The translations under genes were made by a program, and so were the position numbers. From Cristatella mucedo (taxonomy: Eukaryota; Bryozoa; Phylactolaemata; Cristatellidae), in the NCBI GenBank assembly GCA_009760855.2, contig WPIO01000094.1, positions 1-62,000 on the forward strand: a stretch of DNA of 62,000 bases, read 5' to 3'. Positions within the stretch are counted from its first letter, which is position 1. Each line of letters opens with the position of its first letter. Below are positions 10,690 to 20,420 of the stretch, in pieces. Under the pieces are notes generated by a model, which had not been told where the DNA came from, searched no databases, and was given only the letters and a program-made list of their open reading frames with translations.

Positions 10690-11280
10690 TATGGTACTTG
10701 ATACCGTGCGAATAGCAGAAGGAGAGATTATTTCGTTAAGAGAAGCAGCTCTTAATTTTACTTTCTTTCATGTGGGAGATAGAAGCGGAAGCCTCTTCTA
10801 TTTAGGAATTTGAGTTCGGTGACACGACGATCGCGGGTTTCCGGTGAAGCCGCCTCACGCTCTCGAACTGATGTTTCTAGTCTTGCATTCCTTTTTTTGG
10901 TCCTTCATTTATGCAAGTCGCAGACCAGACTAGATGCAGACGACCTAAGTACTGAGATGCTGCCGTCCACCGTAAGAGCTCTCTGCAGATATAACCAGGT
11001 TCGCGTGCCTGTTTTCGTGTGTTTGTGAGGAGCTTGATGATAAGACTGGACAGTATGCGCGGTGAAATTGGTGCTAGTCGACTGCGAATGCAGTTTGGTA
11101 AATGCCCCGATTAGTACTTTGTAGCTTATTCTTGTGCACGTCAGTGAACTCACAATCCTGAAGGTGAATGTAGGTAGAACTTGGGGGGGGGGCGTCTGAG
11201 ACGCTCCAGCGTGGGCACCAGCGCTCCGTATCGCCATGTGTGAGACCGTGGCATGCTTCAGCAGTGGTTAAGCACTGCCT
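10690..11280. repeat. Family X, copy 2
   Basis: A diverged direct copy of 9050-9660, lying about 1.6 kb downstream in the same orientation. It includes a G-run at 11185-11193. Its counterpart in the second block is 48540-48930, which is shortened on the right. No domain was recognised. Confidence 0.55.
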
Positions 11281-11439
11281 CTCAAGAGACCTGTCGTCTT
11301 TGGGAAATATTGAAAATCAAGAATTTTTGAAGGGTTTCAATATAATTTAATCCTGAAGTGTAGAGAGGCTAACTTCAACTTCTGGCAGCACGACCTTGAA
11401 TGCAAAGGCTTCCCCGAATAAACTTCCTCTTTTTGTTAC

Positions 11440-11755
11440 GATGTATCCTGGCTTGACCACATTTAAGCAGAAACTAAAGCCCAAACCTATTTATGACGTC
11501 ATTTAGTGGGTCCATGTGAAACGTCCTTCGTGTGCTTATGCGTGCCTACATTATGCAGCAGCCACTAACCCTATCTGCATGCTGACCCAGTGCATGTCAA
11601 CTCTAACCACGTTACGCTTGTTGTGCATTGAGCATGCTATCGCTAAGCATTCAATAATGCTTCCTTTACAGCAAATGTAAATTGCCTAGAAAAAATTGAG
11701 ATCTGTGGTGGCACTTTAACAAATGTATTTTTACCAAATTATTATTTTTATTAAC
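11440..11755 (+). mobile_element. LINE-A 3' end fragment
   Basis: A diverged plus-orientation copy of the last 320 bases of LINE-A: CTTGACCACATTTAA, the 3' UTR with GCATGCTGACCCAGTGCATG, a decayed tail and an AT-rich end. Confidence 0.75.
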
Positions 11756-12640
11756 CATTGGTATGGTTAGCCGAGTGGAATTAACACTTCCAAGGCAATG
11801 TAGGTACATTGGAAAAGAAGTGTGACAACTGAACGCTGGGATAGGATGAGAACTTAAGCACGCGAAAAAGACGAAGAACAACGTCAAGGGTAAGAAGCCA
11901 ATGGCGCGTAGGACAGGTAGTGCCTTAAATAAATCTGCTCTACACCGGACCTGCTGTAACTTCGCTATATGCGAAAAAGCATCGTCGAGTTGGCCAATTC
12001 TGCACCACACAGCATAACTGTAGTCCTACTCACTTGAGTTTCACTAAGCCAGAAGATTCTCTACCTCAGCCAGTTAAAGTTAAAGCCCCTGGTGCTAAAA
12101 TGCCACCCTTTCCGCTTTAGCTTATCTCACTCATTAGCTTCTCTCCTCATTAACAAATGCGATGCATCGGTTAATGCATCGGTTAATTGTTATGCATCGG
12201 TTAATCGCTAAACCCCAAGACGCGTCGCCTCGCTCGCTTAAGCTTAGTCCAGCCGACACCTTGTCCTGCCCAAATTACCCTTGCTCCGCCAAAAAAGACG
12301 TGGCTTCTCTCTTCGAACATTGCCCGAAAGGATTTAGAGTACGATTTAGATACGATAAATAGTGCCCGCACAGATCTGAATGGTTATTAGGCACTTTATT
12401 AATGCTGTAAATGGAGTGCGATCAAATGGCTAAAGTTTCAAGCATCCCGAAACTTTCTTGCCTCGCTCGCCCGAAATGAACCGGATATGCTTAGCGTTCC
12501 CTGCTACTTTAGCTTTGATAGGCAAAAAAGTAGATGCCTCATAAAATTACCTTTGCACGGTTCGCATAAACTGCACCCTGCTCGGACTAATTTCACCCGA
12601 TTCTGATCGCTAACTTAGGCTGATTTATTTTTAACGTAGA
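11756..12640. other. No gene seen; short TGCATCGGTTAA tandem
   Basis: The longest minus-strand ORF (12010-11666) overlaps the LINE-A tail and has no recognisable domain. A three-unit near-repeat of ATGCATCGGTTAAT occurs at 12162-12208. Bases 12560-12830, including (AT)n at 12649-12666, form a left flank of the minisatellite that is conserved at 50445-50690. Confidence 0.5.
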
Positions 12641-12829
12641 TTAATCGCATATATATATATATATATGTACAAATATCTGCCGAGGGCCACAACATCTTAG
12701 AATACAATATGACCAAAAGAAGCACATTTCCTAATAGAAATTCAGCAATTACAAATGTAAATTCATGAAACATAACTTACGAACACATAATGTTAATGCC
12801 TACTTTTTAGTACTGCTGTTAAGAGCGAA

Positions 12830-15392
12830 CAGAAAGCTCCAGAGTCTGGGAGCCATCGAGCGAGTGAACCGAAAGCTCCAGAGCCTGGGATCGAGCAAGC
12901 GAGCAAACCGAAAGCTCCAGAGCCTGGGAGCGAGCAAGCGAGAAAACCGGAAGCTCCCGGCTTTGAGAGAGAGCGAGCGAGCGAACCGGAAGCTCCAGTC
13001 TGAAGGCAGCGAGTGAGCAAACCGGAAGCTCAAGGCTCTGAAAGCCAGCGAGCGATCGAACTAGAAGCTCCAGAGGCTGGAAGCCAGCGAGCGAGCGAAC
13101 CGGAAGCTCCAGTCTGAAGGCAGCGAGTGAGCAAACCGGAAGCTCGACACTCTGACAGCCAGCGAGCGAACAAACCGGAAGCTTCAAAGACTAGGAGCAA
13201 GCATGCAACCGAACCAGAACCAGAAAGCTCCAAGGCTCTGGGAGCCAACAAGCAAGCGAACCGGAAGTTCCAGGCTCTGAGAGTAAGCGAGCAAGCAAAG
13301 CGGAAGCTCCACACTCTGTGAGCCAGCGAGCGAGCGCACCAGAAGCTCCAGAGTCTGGGAGCAAACGAGCAAGCGAACCGTAAGCTCCACGCCCTGAGAG
13401 CAGCGAGCGAGTGAACCTGAAGCTCCAGAGTCTGGGAGCCAGCAAGCCAGGGAACCGGAAGCTCCCGGCTCTGAGAGCCAGCAAGCTAGCGAACCGGAAG
13501 CTCAAAGTTCTGAGAGCAAGCGAGCAAGCGAAGCGGAAGTTCTAGAATCTGGGAGCCAGCGAGCGACCGAACAAGAAATTCCAGACTCTGAGAGCCAGCG
13601 AGCGAGTAAACCGGAAGCTCGAAAGTCTGGGAGCCAGCAAGCAACCGAACCGGAAGCTCCTGGCTCTGAGAGCCAGCGAGCGAGAAAAACGGAAGCTCTA
13701 GGCTCTGAGAGCCAGCGAGCGAGCGAACCGGATGCTTGAGACTCTGAGAGCCAGCGAGCGAGCAAACCGGAAACTCCAGAGCTGGGAGCCAGCGAGCGAG
13801 CGAACCGGAAGTTCTAGGCTCTAAGAGCCAGCGAGCGAGCGAACCGGAAGCTCTAGGCTCTGAGAGCCAGCGAGCTAGCGAAGCGGAAGCTCGAGACTCT
13901 GAGAGCCAGCGAGCAAGCGAACCGGAAGCTCCGGAGTCTGGGAAGCAGGAAGCGAGCAAACCCGAAGCTCCAGGCTCTGACTTCCTGCGAGCAAGCGAAC
14001 CGGAAGGTCAAGAGTTTGGGAGCCAGCGAGCGACCGAACCGGAAGTTTCGGACTCTGGTAGCCAGCGAGCCACTGAACAGGAAGATTGAGACTCTGAGAG
14101 CCAGCGAGCGAGCAAAGTTGAAGCTCCAAATTCTGAGATCCAGCGAGCAAGCGAAGCGGAAGTTCTAGAATCTGGGAGACAGTTTCCGAGAGCACCGGAA
14201 ATTTTAGGATCTGAGAAACAGCGAGCGAGCAAACCGGACACTCCAGGGTTCCAGAGCCAGCGAGCGAGTGAACCGGAAGCTCCAAAGTCTGGGAGCCAGC
14301 AAGCGACCGAACCGGAAGCTCCTGGCTCTGACAGCCAGCGAGCTAGCGAAGCGGAAGCTCGAGACTCTGAGAGCAAGCGAGCGAGCTAACCGGAAACTCT
14401 AGAGTCTGGGAGCAATGTGGGAGCAATGGTGAGCCGTGATGGCACACTAGGTAAGGCGGTTGCTTTCACGACCTCGGTCTCGAGGTCGCGGGTTCGATTC
14501 CTGCGGTGGGCGATTCTTAATCGCCACTGCAAGCGGTGGTGATGGCAGTAAAGGCTCTTCTGTCGCTATACAAAAAGAGGCTGTTTCATCAGCTAGGATT
14601 TATTAATTTATTTTATTAAGCGAGCGAGCGAACCGAAGCTCTAGGCTCTGAGAGCCAGCGAGCGACCAAACCGGAAGCTCCACAGTCTGAGAGGCAGCGA
14701 GTGAGCAAACCAGTGGCTCCAGACTCTGCGAGCCAGCGAGCGAGCAAATCTGAAGTTCCTGAGTCTGAGAGCGAGCGAGTGAGCGAACCGAAACCTCCAG
14801 AGTCTAGGTGCCGGTGAGCGAGCGAACCGGAAGCTTTAGACTTGAAGGGCCAGGGAGCAAGCGAACAGGAAGCTCTAGGCTCTGCGAGCCAGTGAGCTAG
14901 CGAAGCGGAAGCTCGAGACTCTGAGAGCCAGCGAGCAAGCGAAGTGGAAGCCCCAGAGTCTGGGAAGCAGCGAGCGAGCAAGCAAACCGGAAGCTCCAGA
15001 GTCCGGAAGCTCCAGACTCTGAGAGCCAGCAAGGGAGCAAACCCGAAGGTCTAGGCTCCAAAAGCCAGCGAGCGAGCGATCCGGAACTTCCAGAGTCTGA
15101 GTTCCAGCGAGCGAGCGAACCGGAAGCTCTAGAGTATGGGAGCAAGCGAGCGAACCGGAAGCTCCAGAGTCTAGTAGCCAGCGAATGAGCGAACTAGAAG
15201 CTCCATAGCCTGAGAGCCAGCGAGCGAGCAAACCGGAAGCTCTATAGTTTGGGAGCCTGCGAGCGAGCGAACCGGAAGCTCCAGGCTCAAAGAGCCAGCG
15301 AGCAAGCGAAGCGGAAGCTCGAGACTCTGAGAGCAAGCGAGCAAGCGAACCGGAAGCTCCAGAGTTTGAGAGCTAGCCAGCGAAGCGGCTGT
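12830..15392. repeat. 39-bp minisatellite array 1
   Basis: About 60 degenerate tandem units of 39 bp, built on a GAGC-type core (GCGAGCGAGCGAACCGGAAG) followed by a variable CTCCAGNCTCTG-like arm. Because 39 is a multiple of three, the array stays open in several frames and yields 13-residue repeats on both strands (LPVRSLAGSQ on minus, ERANRKLQ on plus). I treat these as non-coding. The array is interrupted by SINE-1 at 14429-14619. The left flank is shared with 50445-50690. The right flank (AAATTCACCCGA, then CAACAGCGACTACGTT after an insertion) is shared with 56757-56830. Confidence 0.93.
14429..14619 (+). mobile_element. SINE-1 copy, best preserved
   Basis: The plus-strand SINE starts GTGAGCCGTGATGGCACAC. 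It has an A-box-like TGGCACACTAGG near 14439 and a perfect B-box GGTTCGATTCC at 14491-14501. A body with CTTCTGTCGCTATACAAAAA and CAGCTAGGATTTATT follows, and it ends in AT-rich sequence at 14619. It interrupts the minisatellite. It looks like a tRNA gene in its first 75 bases, but it lacks a proper acceptor stem and is one of several dispersed copies. Confidence 0.85.
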
Positions 15393-15436
15393 AAATTCAC
15401 CCGACGTTTCCAAAGGTCCCAGGTGAATCCAAAGGT

Positions 15437-15780
15437 CCGAGCCAAATAATGAAGGGACCTAAAAGTGGATAACAAAATCTCAAAATTGATGAGCCGATTG
15501 ACTTAGAGCCAGTATGGGTAGGCGAGAAGCAGTGTGGTATGGCAACTGTGACACTCACGACAGGCAAGCCTCGCTGCACAGGTTTACACTAGCGATGGGC
15601 GCCTGATTGCACATGTTGGTAGGCCAGCAAGCAGTGGGTTACTGAAGTCAAGACGGATTGTCACAAAAGCATGGATCAATTTAGATGCAGTATCCCTGCC
15701 TATAGAAGCCCGATTTTCAGCAATGTTACGAAGCTGAAAGCAGGCAGACTTGACTGTGGAGCCGATGCGGTCGTCTAATA
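15437..15780 (-). mobile_element. LINE-A internal fragment
   Basis: Minus-orientation LINE-A RT thumb and connection sequence (CTTAGAGCCAGTATGGGTAGG, CACTCACGACAGGCAAGCC). It lacks the 3' tail and adjoins the (CT)n microsatellite. It separates the two halves of the conserved right flank of the minisatellite, so it entered or rearranged after the block duplicated. Confidence 0.65.

Positions 15781-15782
<2 letters not shown>

Positions 15783-15834
<52 letters not shown>
15783..15834. repeat. (CT)n microsatellite
   Basis: About 26 uninterrupted CT dinucleotides. ORFs across it (SLSLSL or EREREREG) are artefacts of the repeat. Confidence 0.97.
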
Positions 15835-15836
<2 letters not shown>

Positions 15837-16207
15837 GAGCAACATACCCGACTATCACAAAAACCTGCATTAACGCACGCGAGCCTGTGTCACCTGTGTC
15901 GCTTGTGTGTACCATGCAGTCTTCGTCTCGCCCGCGACAAGTTTGTGGGGGCTTCGCCATCCGTCATTCGTCTTCGTCGCGACGCTGCCGTGCACTCGAG
16001 CCCCCGGAAACTAAACTCCGCACCTCCTTCAACAGCGACTACGTTCGCGTAGACATTTTAAAAGTTCTTTGCAGTGAAATGTAAAGCGCCGGTAAATGGG
16101 ATAAATTTTCGGTAAGGTAAGAGTACAGGTATGTGACAGGCAATCACAAGAATATTCAGCGCTAGGTAGCTGCCTCCCAGAGCTGCAATGCTGCAGCTGC
16201 CTTCCCT

Positions 16208-19200
16208 TCATGGTCTGCTCTCAGCTGCAACAGCTGCTGCTGCAGGGTATACGGTTACAGTCAGCTCATCCCAGCCCAGCACGGCTAGAACGGTCCTCTG
16301 TCCTCCGCCCAGTGACAGGCACTCAGGCTCCTGCAGTCTGTGGCTGCTGTATGAGAGGACCTGCTGCAGTACCCGCCCAGTCACAGCACAGAGCGCCCTC
16401 ACACAGTCCCTGCTTCTGTCTTCCTGCTGCAGCCCTATCACAGCCAGGTACACGATGCTGTCTGCAGCACAGACGCCCATCGCTTGCTCCTCGCTGCTCA
16501 GCTCGTGTCTCCATTGTCTGTCACCTCGGTGGCTGCAGCTGTCCACTACGTACAGCTCTCTGCCACCGTCCAGCTTCACCTTTCTGTAGCTCGTAGTGAC
16601 CAGAGAGGCACCAGTCAAAGCCACACTGCGTATGCCATACTCGCACTCGCTGCTGTACAGCAGCTGCCCCGAGCTCAGCTGCTGTAGCTGCAGCCCTCGG
16701 CCAGCATACCAGTCATGCCAGCCCTCGGTCACAGCAAGCAGGTCGCCGAGCACGGACAGCTTCCTGGGCGGCCAGGGCAGCACAGCGACACGTCGGTCCT
16801 CGAGCCACTGGTCCCATCCAGCAGCAGCAGCAGAGCTGGGTCTGAGCAGCAGGACGACCCGTGAGCGCAAGCGTTCAGCAGCAGAGTTGTTGCGTCTGAG
16901 CAGCAGGACGAGCTGTGAGTCGTACACGCCTACAGCTGCACGTCCATCCTGCAGGGACTGCACTGCATAGACCTTGTCCTTCTCTCCGTTGCTTAGCCTC
17001 GCAGGTTTCCAGACGCTCAGCTCGCTGCTGCTCTCACTGTATTCCTTCAGGCCATGCTCCCACGCAGCCAATAGCAGATGCCCCTCTGACGTCACAGACA
17101 GGTCGTAGCAATCGACAGGCATCTTGAAGCTGCTGGAGGCCTTGTCGAAGTGCAGCTCTGGCTTCTCTGCTACAACGAAGGAAGTTCTGTGCATGCAGGC
17201 AGCGACAGAGAACTGTCAGTGCAGAGTGTGTTTGCTGTCCAGCTAGAATGCACTAATATCTCCTGTTCATTAGAATATTTCCTATGCTGTACATCCAACG
17301 TACATTTGCTATCGTCTTCAAGCACAAGCTACTCTGCCACATGTCAATCAAATTTCAGTTGATGTTAAAAGAAAAAGGTTGGCGGATATACGGCTCATCA
17401 AGTCGTTTGCGTACCCGCCTATACATATTTGTTTATTTTATATTGGTTTATATAATAAAATGAAGCCTATATATTAAAATGGCTTTTACTTGCTTGCCTG
17501 TACATTAGGCAGCATGCATGGCTGTACTTTCAGCTTGTCATACGTGGCCCCTCTCTTCCCTCCCTCACTTGCTCATGCCAAGCTAAATCTCAGCTATCAA
17601 GGTTTCATGACGTCCAAGAATGGTCGAATAGTCTAATGATTCAAATGCTACTGACGTGTCTAGCAGAACCGTGGGTGTGATGATCAAGCCGTCAATCCAA
17701 CGGAGGAGAGCTCGAATACTAGCAGTAAGGAAACCCCAAACCCTATTTATAAAAAAAAACTTAGTGCAGACAGATCGTAATACTGCAGACAGTACTCGAT
17801 CAAAAATGCCATTACACCATTTTCGAATTAACCAATAACTTATGAAATCGAATTGAGAGTAGTCATAGATTCAGCGATATTTTCCCGCTGAATGTACTTT
17901 CTATTTTTTGGATATTATGCTTCAGCTTTCGGCAAGGGGTATCCAGAAATGCAATGACAAATAACAAATTGCTGGCTCAAAACGTGCTGCTGCAGTGAGA
18001 CCACTGCTGCCAGCCAAGGCTTTAACAAGGTACATCACAAGACCCATCTATGATGCACTGACCTATTAGTTATTGGCACTAGCAATCCTGCCATGCTCCT
18101 ATGTCAACTCTAGCCTCTCTACCAAGCCAAAGACATCTCTTAGCTACATCGTGGAAAGCACAAAAGTGCACGTCAAAGGATTCTCATCTTCCGTGCAATT
18201 CATTATAATTGACAATACAGCTAAATAAAACTAGGCAGATTTCATTGAAGTACAAATGCAGTAAATCCAGCAAAGGGTATCCTAGAAATGGCTGCATTGT
18301 CAATAATGGGAGGCAAAGCAACCATGCAATCCTGGCAGCATTACTCACAGCCGTGCAGGCTAGCAAACTAGTAGCTAGGAATCTGAAAGCTGTTGGGCTG
18401 GCAAGTTGCCTTCAGAAAATGTGAACTCACCTGCAACGTTACTACCACCAGCATCATCCTTATAGGAGCTAGCTTCAGCTAGGATTCGGTCAAGCCAATC
18501 TATAACAATGATAACAATAATAATGCACTTGCTAAAGCGCCCTCAAAGAACTCAATCTCTTCCTAGGCGCTTTACAGTTGCTGCAAAGGCAAACGCGACT
18601 GATTGGTGAGTAATATCATGCTTGATAAGCAACATGAATAACATGGTTAGGAGTGACATGCACAGGGTCAGCATGCAAATGTGGTTAGTGGCAGCTTGCA
18701 CAGTGTCAGCACGCACAAGCACATCAAGGACTAATCACAAGTTCTTTTTAAATGTGGTCAAGTCAGGGGATGTTGTGACACAAGTCGGTAGTGAGTCCCA
18801 GACTTTTAGAGAATATGAACTAAATGCACGGTCTCCAAAGGATTTGAGGTTTGTACGAGGTATTAGTAAACTGTTGGATTTCGAAAAGATGGTGGTACTA
18901 TGCTTGGCCTGGTGGGGGAGTAGATGTGAGAGATAGGCTGGAGTCAAAGAATGAAGTGACCTAAAAGTGAGCAACAAAACCTTGAAGTCAATCCGTTGCT
19001 TGACTGGTTGCCAGTGCAGGTCGGTGAGAAGTGGTGTGATGTGGCAGCTGTGATGCTCACGAGAGACAAGCCTAGTCAACAAGGAAAATGGCCTCACAGA
19101 GTGCAAATGATAAACTTCAGCAAGATTGGGTGCCAGCACTTCGAGCCAGGGCATGCATGAGCTGCAGAGCTTTGCCAGCAGCTACCTGAGGTAAGCTCTG

Positions 19201-20281
19201 GAGCTCCCATCCATGAAGCGACCACATCGTCTAAGTTATCAGGCAAAGATCCATTCAGAGCGACAAGCTTTTCAGCATCCGGTGTCTCTCTGAAGCTATC
19301 CAGCTGCTTGTCAAGCACTTCGAGCCGCAACCTTAAGGTCACCTGCTGGTCCAGGAAATCCGGGTCGCGGGCCAAATCTGTGATGCTGCTGATGTATGCT
19401 GAGGCATGCTGCACTGACAGGTTCAGCTGCTCGGCCAAGCTTTGCAGGGCCACAGCACTCTCTTCGAGCTGGTCATAGCAGTCCTTGACCTTGATTTTTG
19501 TTTCTTTCAGGACTTTGCTTAGAGCATCCACAGCATACTTCTTCTTCGTCCTCAGCTCGTCTAGGTGAATGGCACGAGCCGATCGGATGTCGCTTACCAG
19601 ACTTCTGGCCCAAAGCAGCTGCGCAGACTTTGCATTTACACCCTGAAGAAGATGCTGTATACTCTCTCGTGCATCCTTCAAAAAAGCTTCAGCTTTCGGT
19701 TCTTTTAGCAGCTGTGCAACCGAGTGTCCCGGGCCCAGGCACTGTGTGAGGCAGTCGGTGCACTTGGTTTTCTTGCAGTCAAAGCACAGCAGATCTAGCG
19801 GCTTCCGGTGCTGCAGGCACTGCTGCTGCCTTGAGGCTTGCAGCACTTTACTCATGCTTTTGATCTGATCGATGGCTACAATCACGTGATCCAGGTTGCA
19901 TCGGCTATGGCCTGACAAGCAGGCCGAGCACATGGATCTCTGGCACTGCATGCACCAGTCGTCTGCCTGCTCGTCTGGTTTACCCTCCTCTCTGCAAAAA
20001 GTGCAATTGCCTGCATTGCTCACAGCTGCTGTAATTCTCCCCAAGTTGGCAATAAAGCCGTTGTGATGCTTTGGCATACTGATATCGGTGGATACTTTGC
20101 AAGTAGGGCAGAGCATGTTCTTTGAGCCCTCTGCTGTGCATGCTTGGTCTGCACAGCGACTGCAGCAGCTGTGCAAGCAGCGCAGCAGCAGCGGCTCCTT
20201 GGCAATTTGTCCACAGGCGATGCAAGACAGCAGGCATTCGTCAATTGATGCAAGTCGGTGCATCGGAAGCTCTTGTGCCAT
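16208..20281 (-). CDS. TRIM-class protein: RING, two B-boxes, coiled coil, propeller-like C-terminus
   Basis: Three exons by inspection: 20281-19186, 18499-18431 (69 bp) and 17169-16208, all joined in phase 1, giving 708 aa. Splice sites are CAG/GTAGCT to TATAG/A and GCAG/GTGAGT to TTGTAG/C. Residues C20, C23, C35, H37, C40, C43, C58 and C61 form a C3HC4 RING. B-box 1 uses C93, C96, C110, C113, C118, C121, H125 and H132. B-box 2 uses C155, H158, C166, C169, C174, C177 and H186. A helical, Glu/Lys/Leu-rich coiled coil follows to about 330. Exon 3 encodes repeated beta-strand-like blocks (DLSVTSEGHLLLA, RELYVVDSCSHRGDRQW, QRTVLAVLGWDELTVTVYP) resembling an NHL/WD-type propeller. By family it would be a RING E3 ubiquitin ligase of the cytosol; substrate unknown. 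I chose the internal ATG (MAQEL, GCCATGG context) because a paralogue starts there. The propeller type is inference. Confidence 0.85.
17560..17760 (-). mobile_element. Old LINE RT fragment in intron 2
   Basis: Minus-strand reading gives LLDTSVAFESLDYS, a decayed form of the RT motif LLDLSAAFDTID. The same fragment lies at 31370-31470 in intron 2 of the dead paralogue, so it predates their separation. Confidence 0.5.
18503..19078 (-). mobile_element. LINE-A copy in intron 1 of the TRIM gene
   Basis: A 5'-truncated LINE-A with its tail at 18507-18570 (AATAATAAT, CTAAAGCGCCCTCAAAGAAC) and RT C-terminal coding sequence up to about 19078, in the same orientation as the host gene. The dead paralogue at 29622-32714 has a roughly 110-bp intron 1 without this insertion, an empty site. 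Confidence 0.85.
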
Positions 20282-20420
20282 GGCTGGTCTCAAAAAGGCA
20301 TAAACCAAAAGTCTGGCTGGTAGATGAGCTACAAAAGTTAATCACGGAGACAAATTGTGACAAATAGGAATGAAAAAATAGTGTACATCAGACACTTATA
20401 AAACGGGTGTATAGAAAAGC
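20282..20420 (-). promoter_or_regulatory. Possible promoter/5' UTR of the TRIM gene
   Basis: On the minus strand a TATA-like TTTATAAG occurs at 20403-20396, about 115 bases before the chosen ATG. There is no independent support; AT-rich words of this kind are common by chance. Confidence 0.2.

Noticed and set aside
14429-14510. tRNA gene
   Set aside because: It has A- and B-box-like elements but no convincing acceptor stem, is followed by the SINE-1 body, and is one of several dispersed copies.
12830-15392. CRISPR-like array
   Set aside because: Units are contiguous degenerate 39-bp repeats without unique spacers, and the genome is eukaryotic.
12819-15413. Many overlapping ORFs over minisatellite 1
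   Set aside because: Same reason; they are by-products of a stop-poor repeat with length divisible by three.
15750-16052. Plus-strand ORF with a Ser/Leu run
   Set aside because: Generated by the (CT)n microsatellite.
16188-16970. Plus-strand ORFs opposite the propeller exon
   Set aside because: Antisense of a GC-rich real exon; the minus strand carries the conserved paralogous protein.
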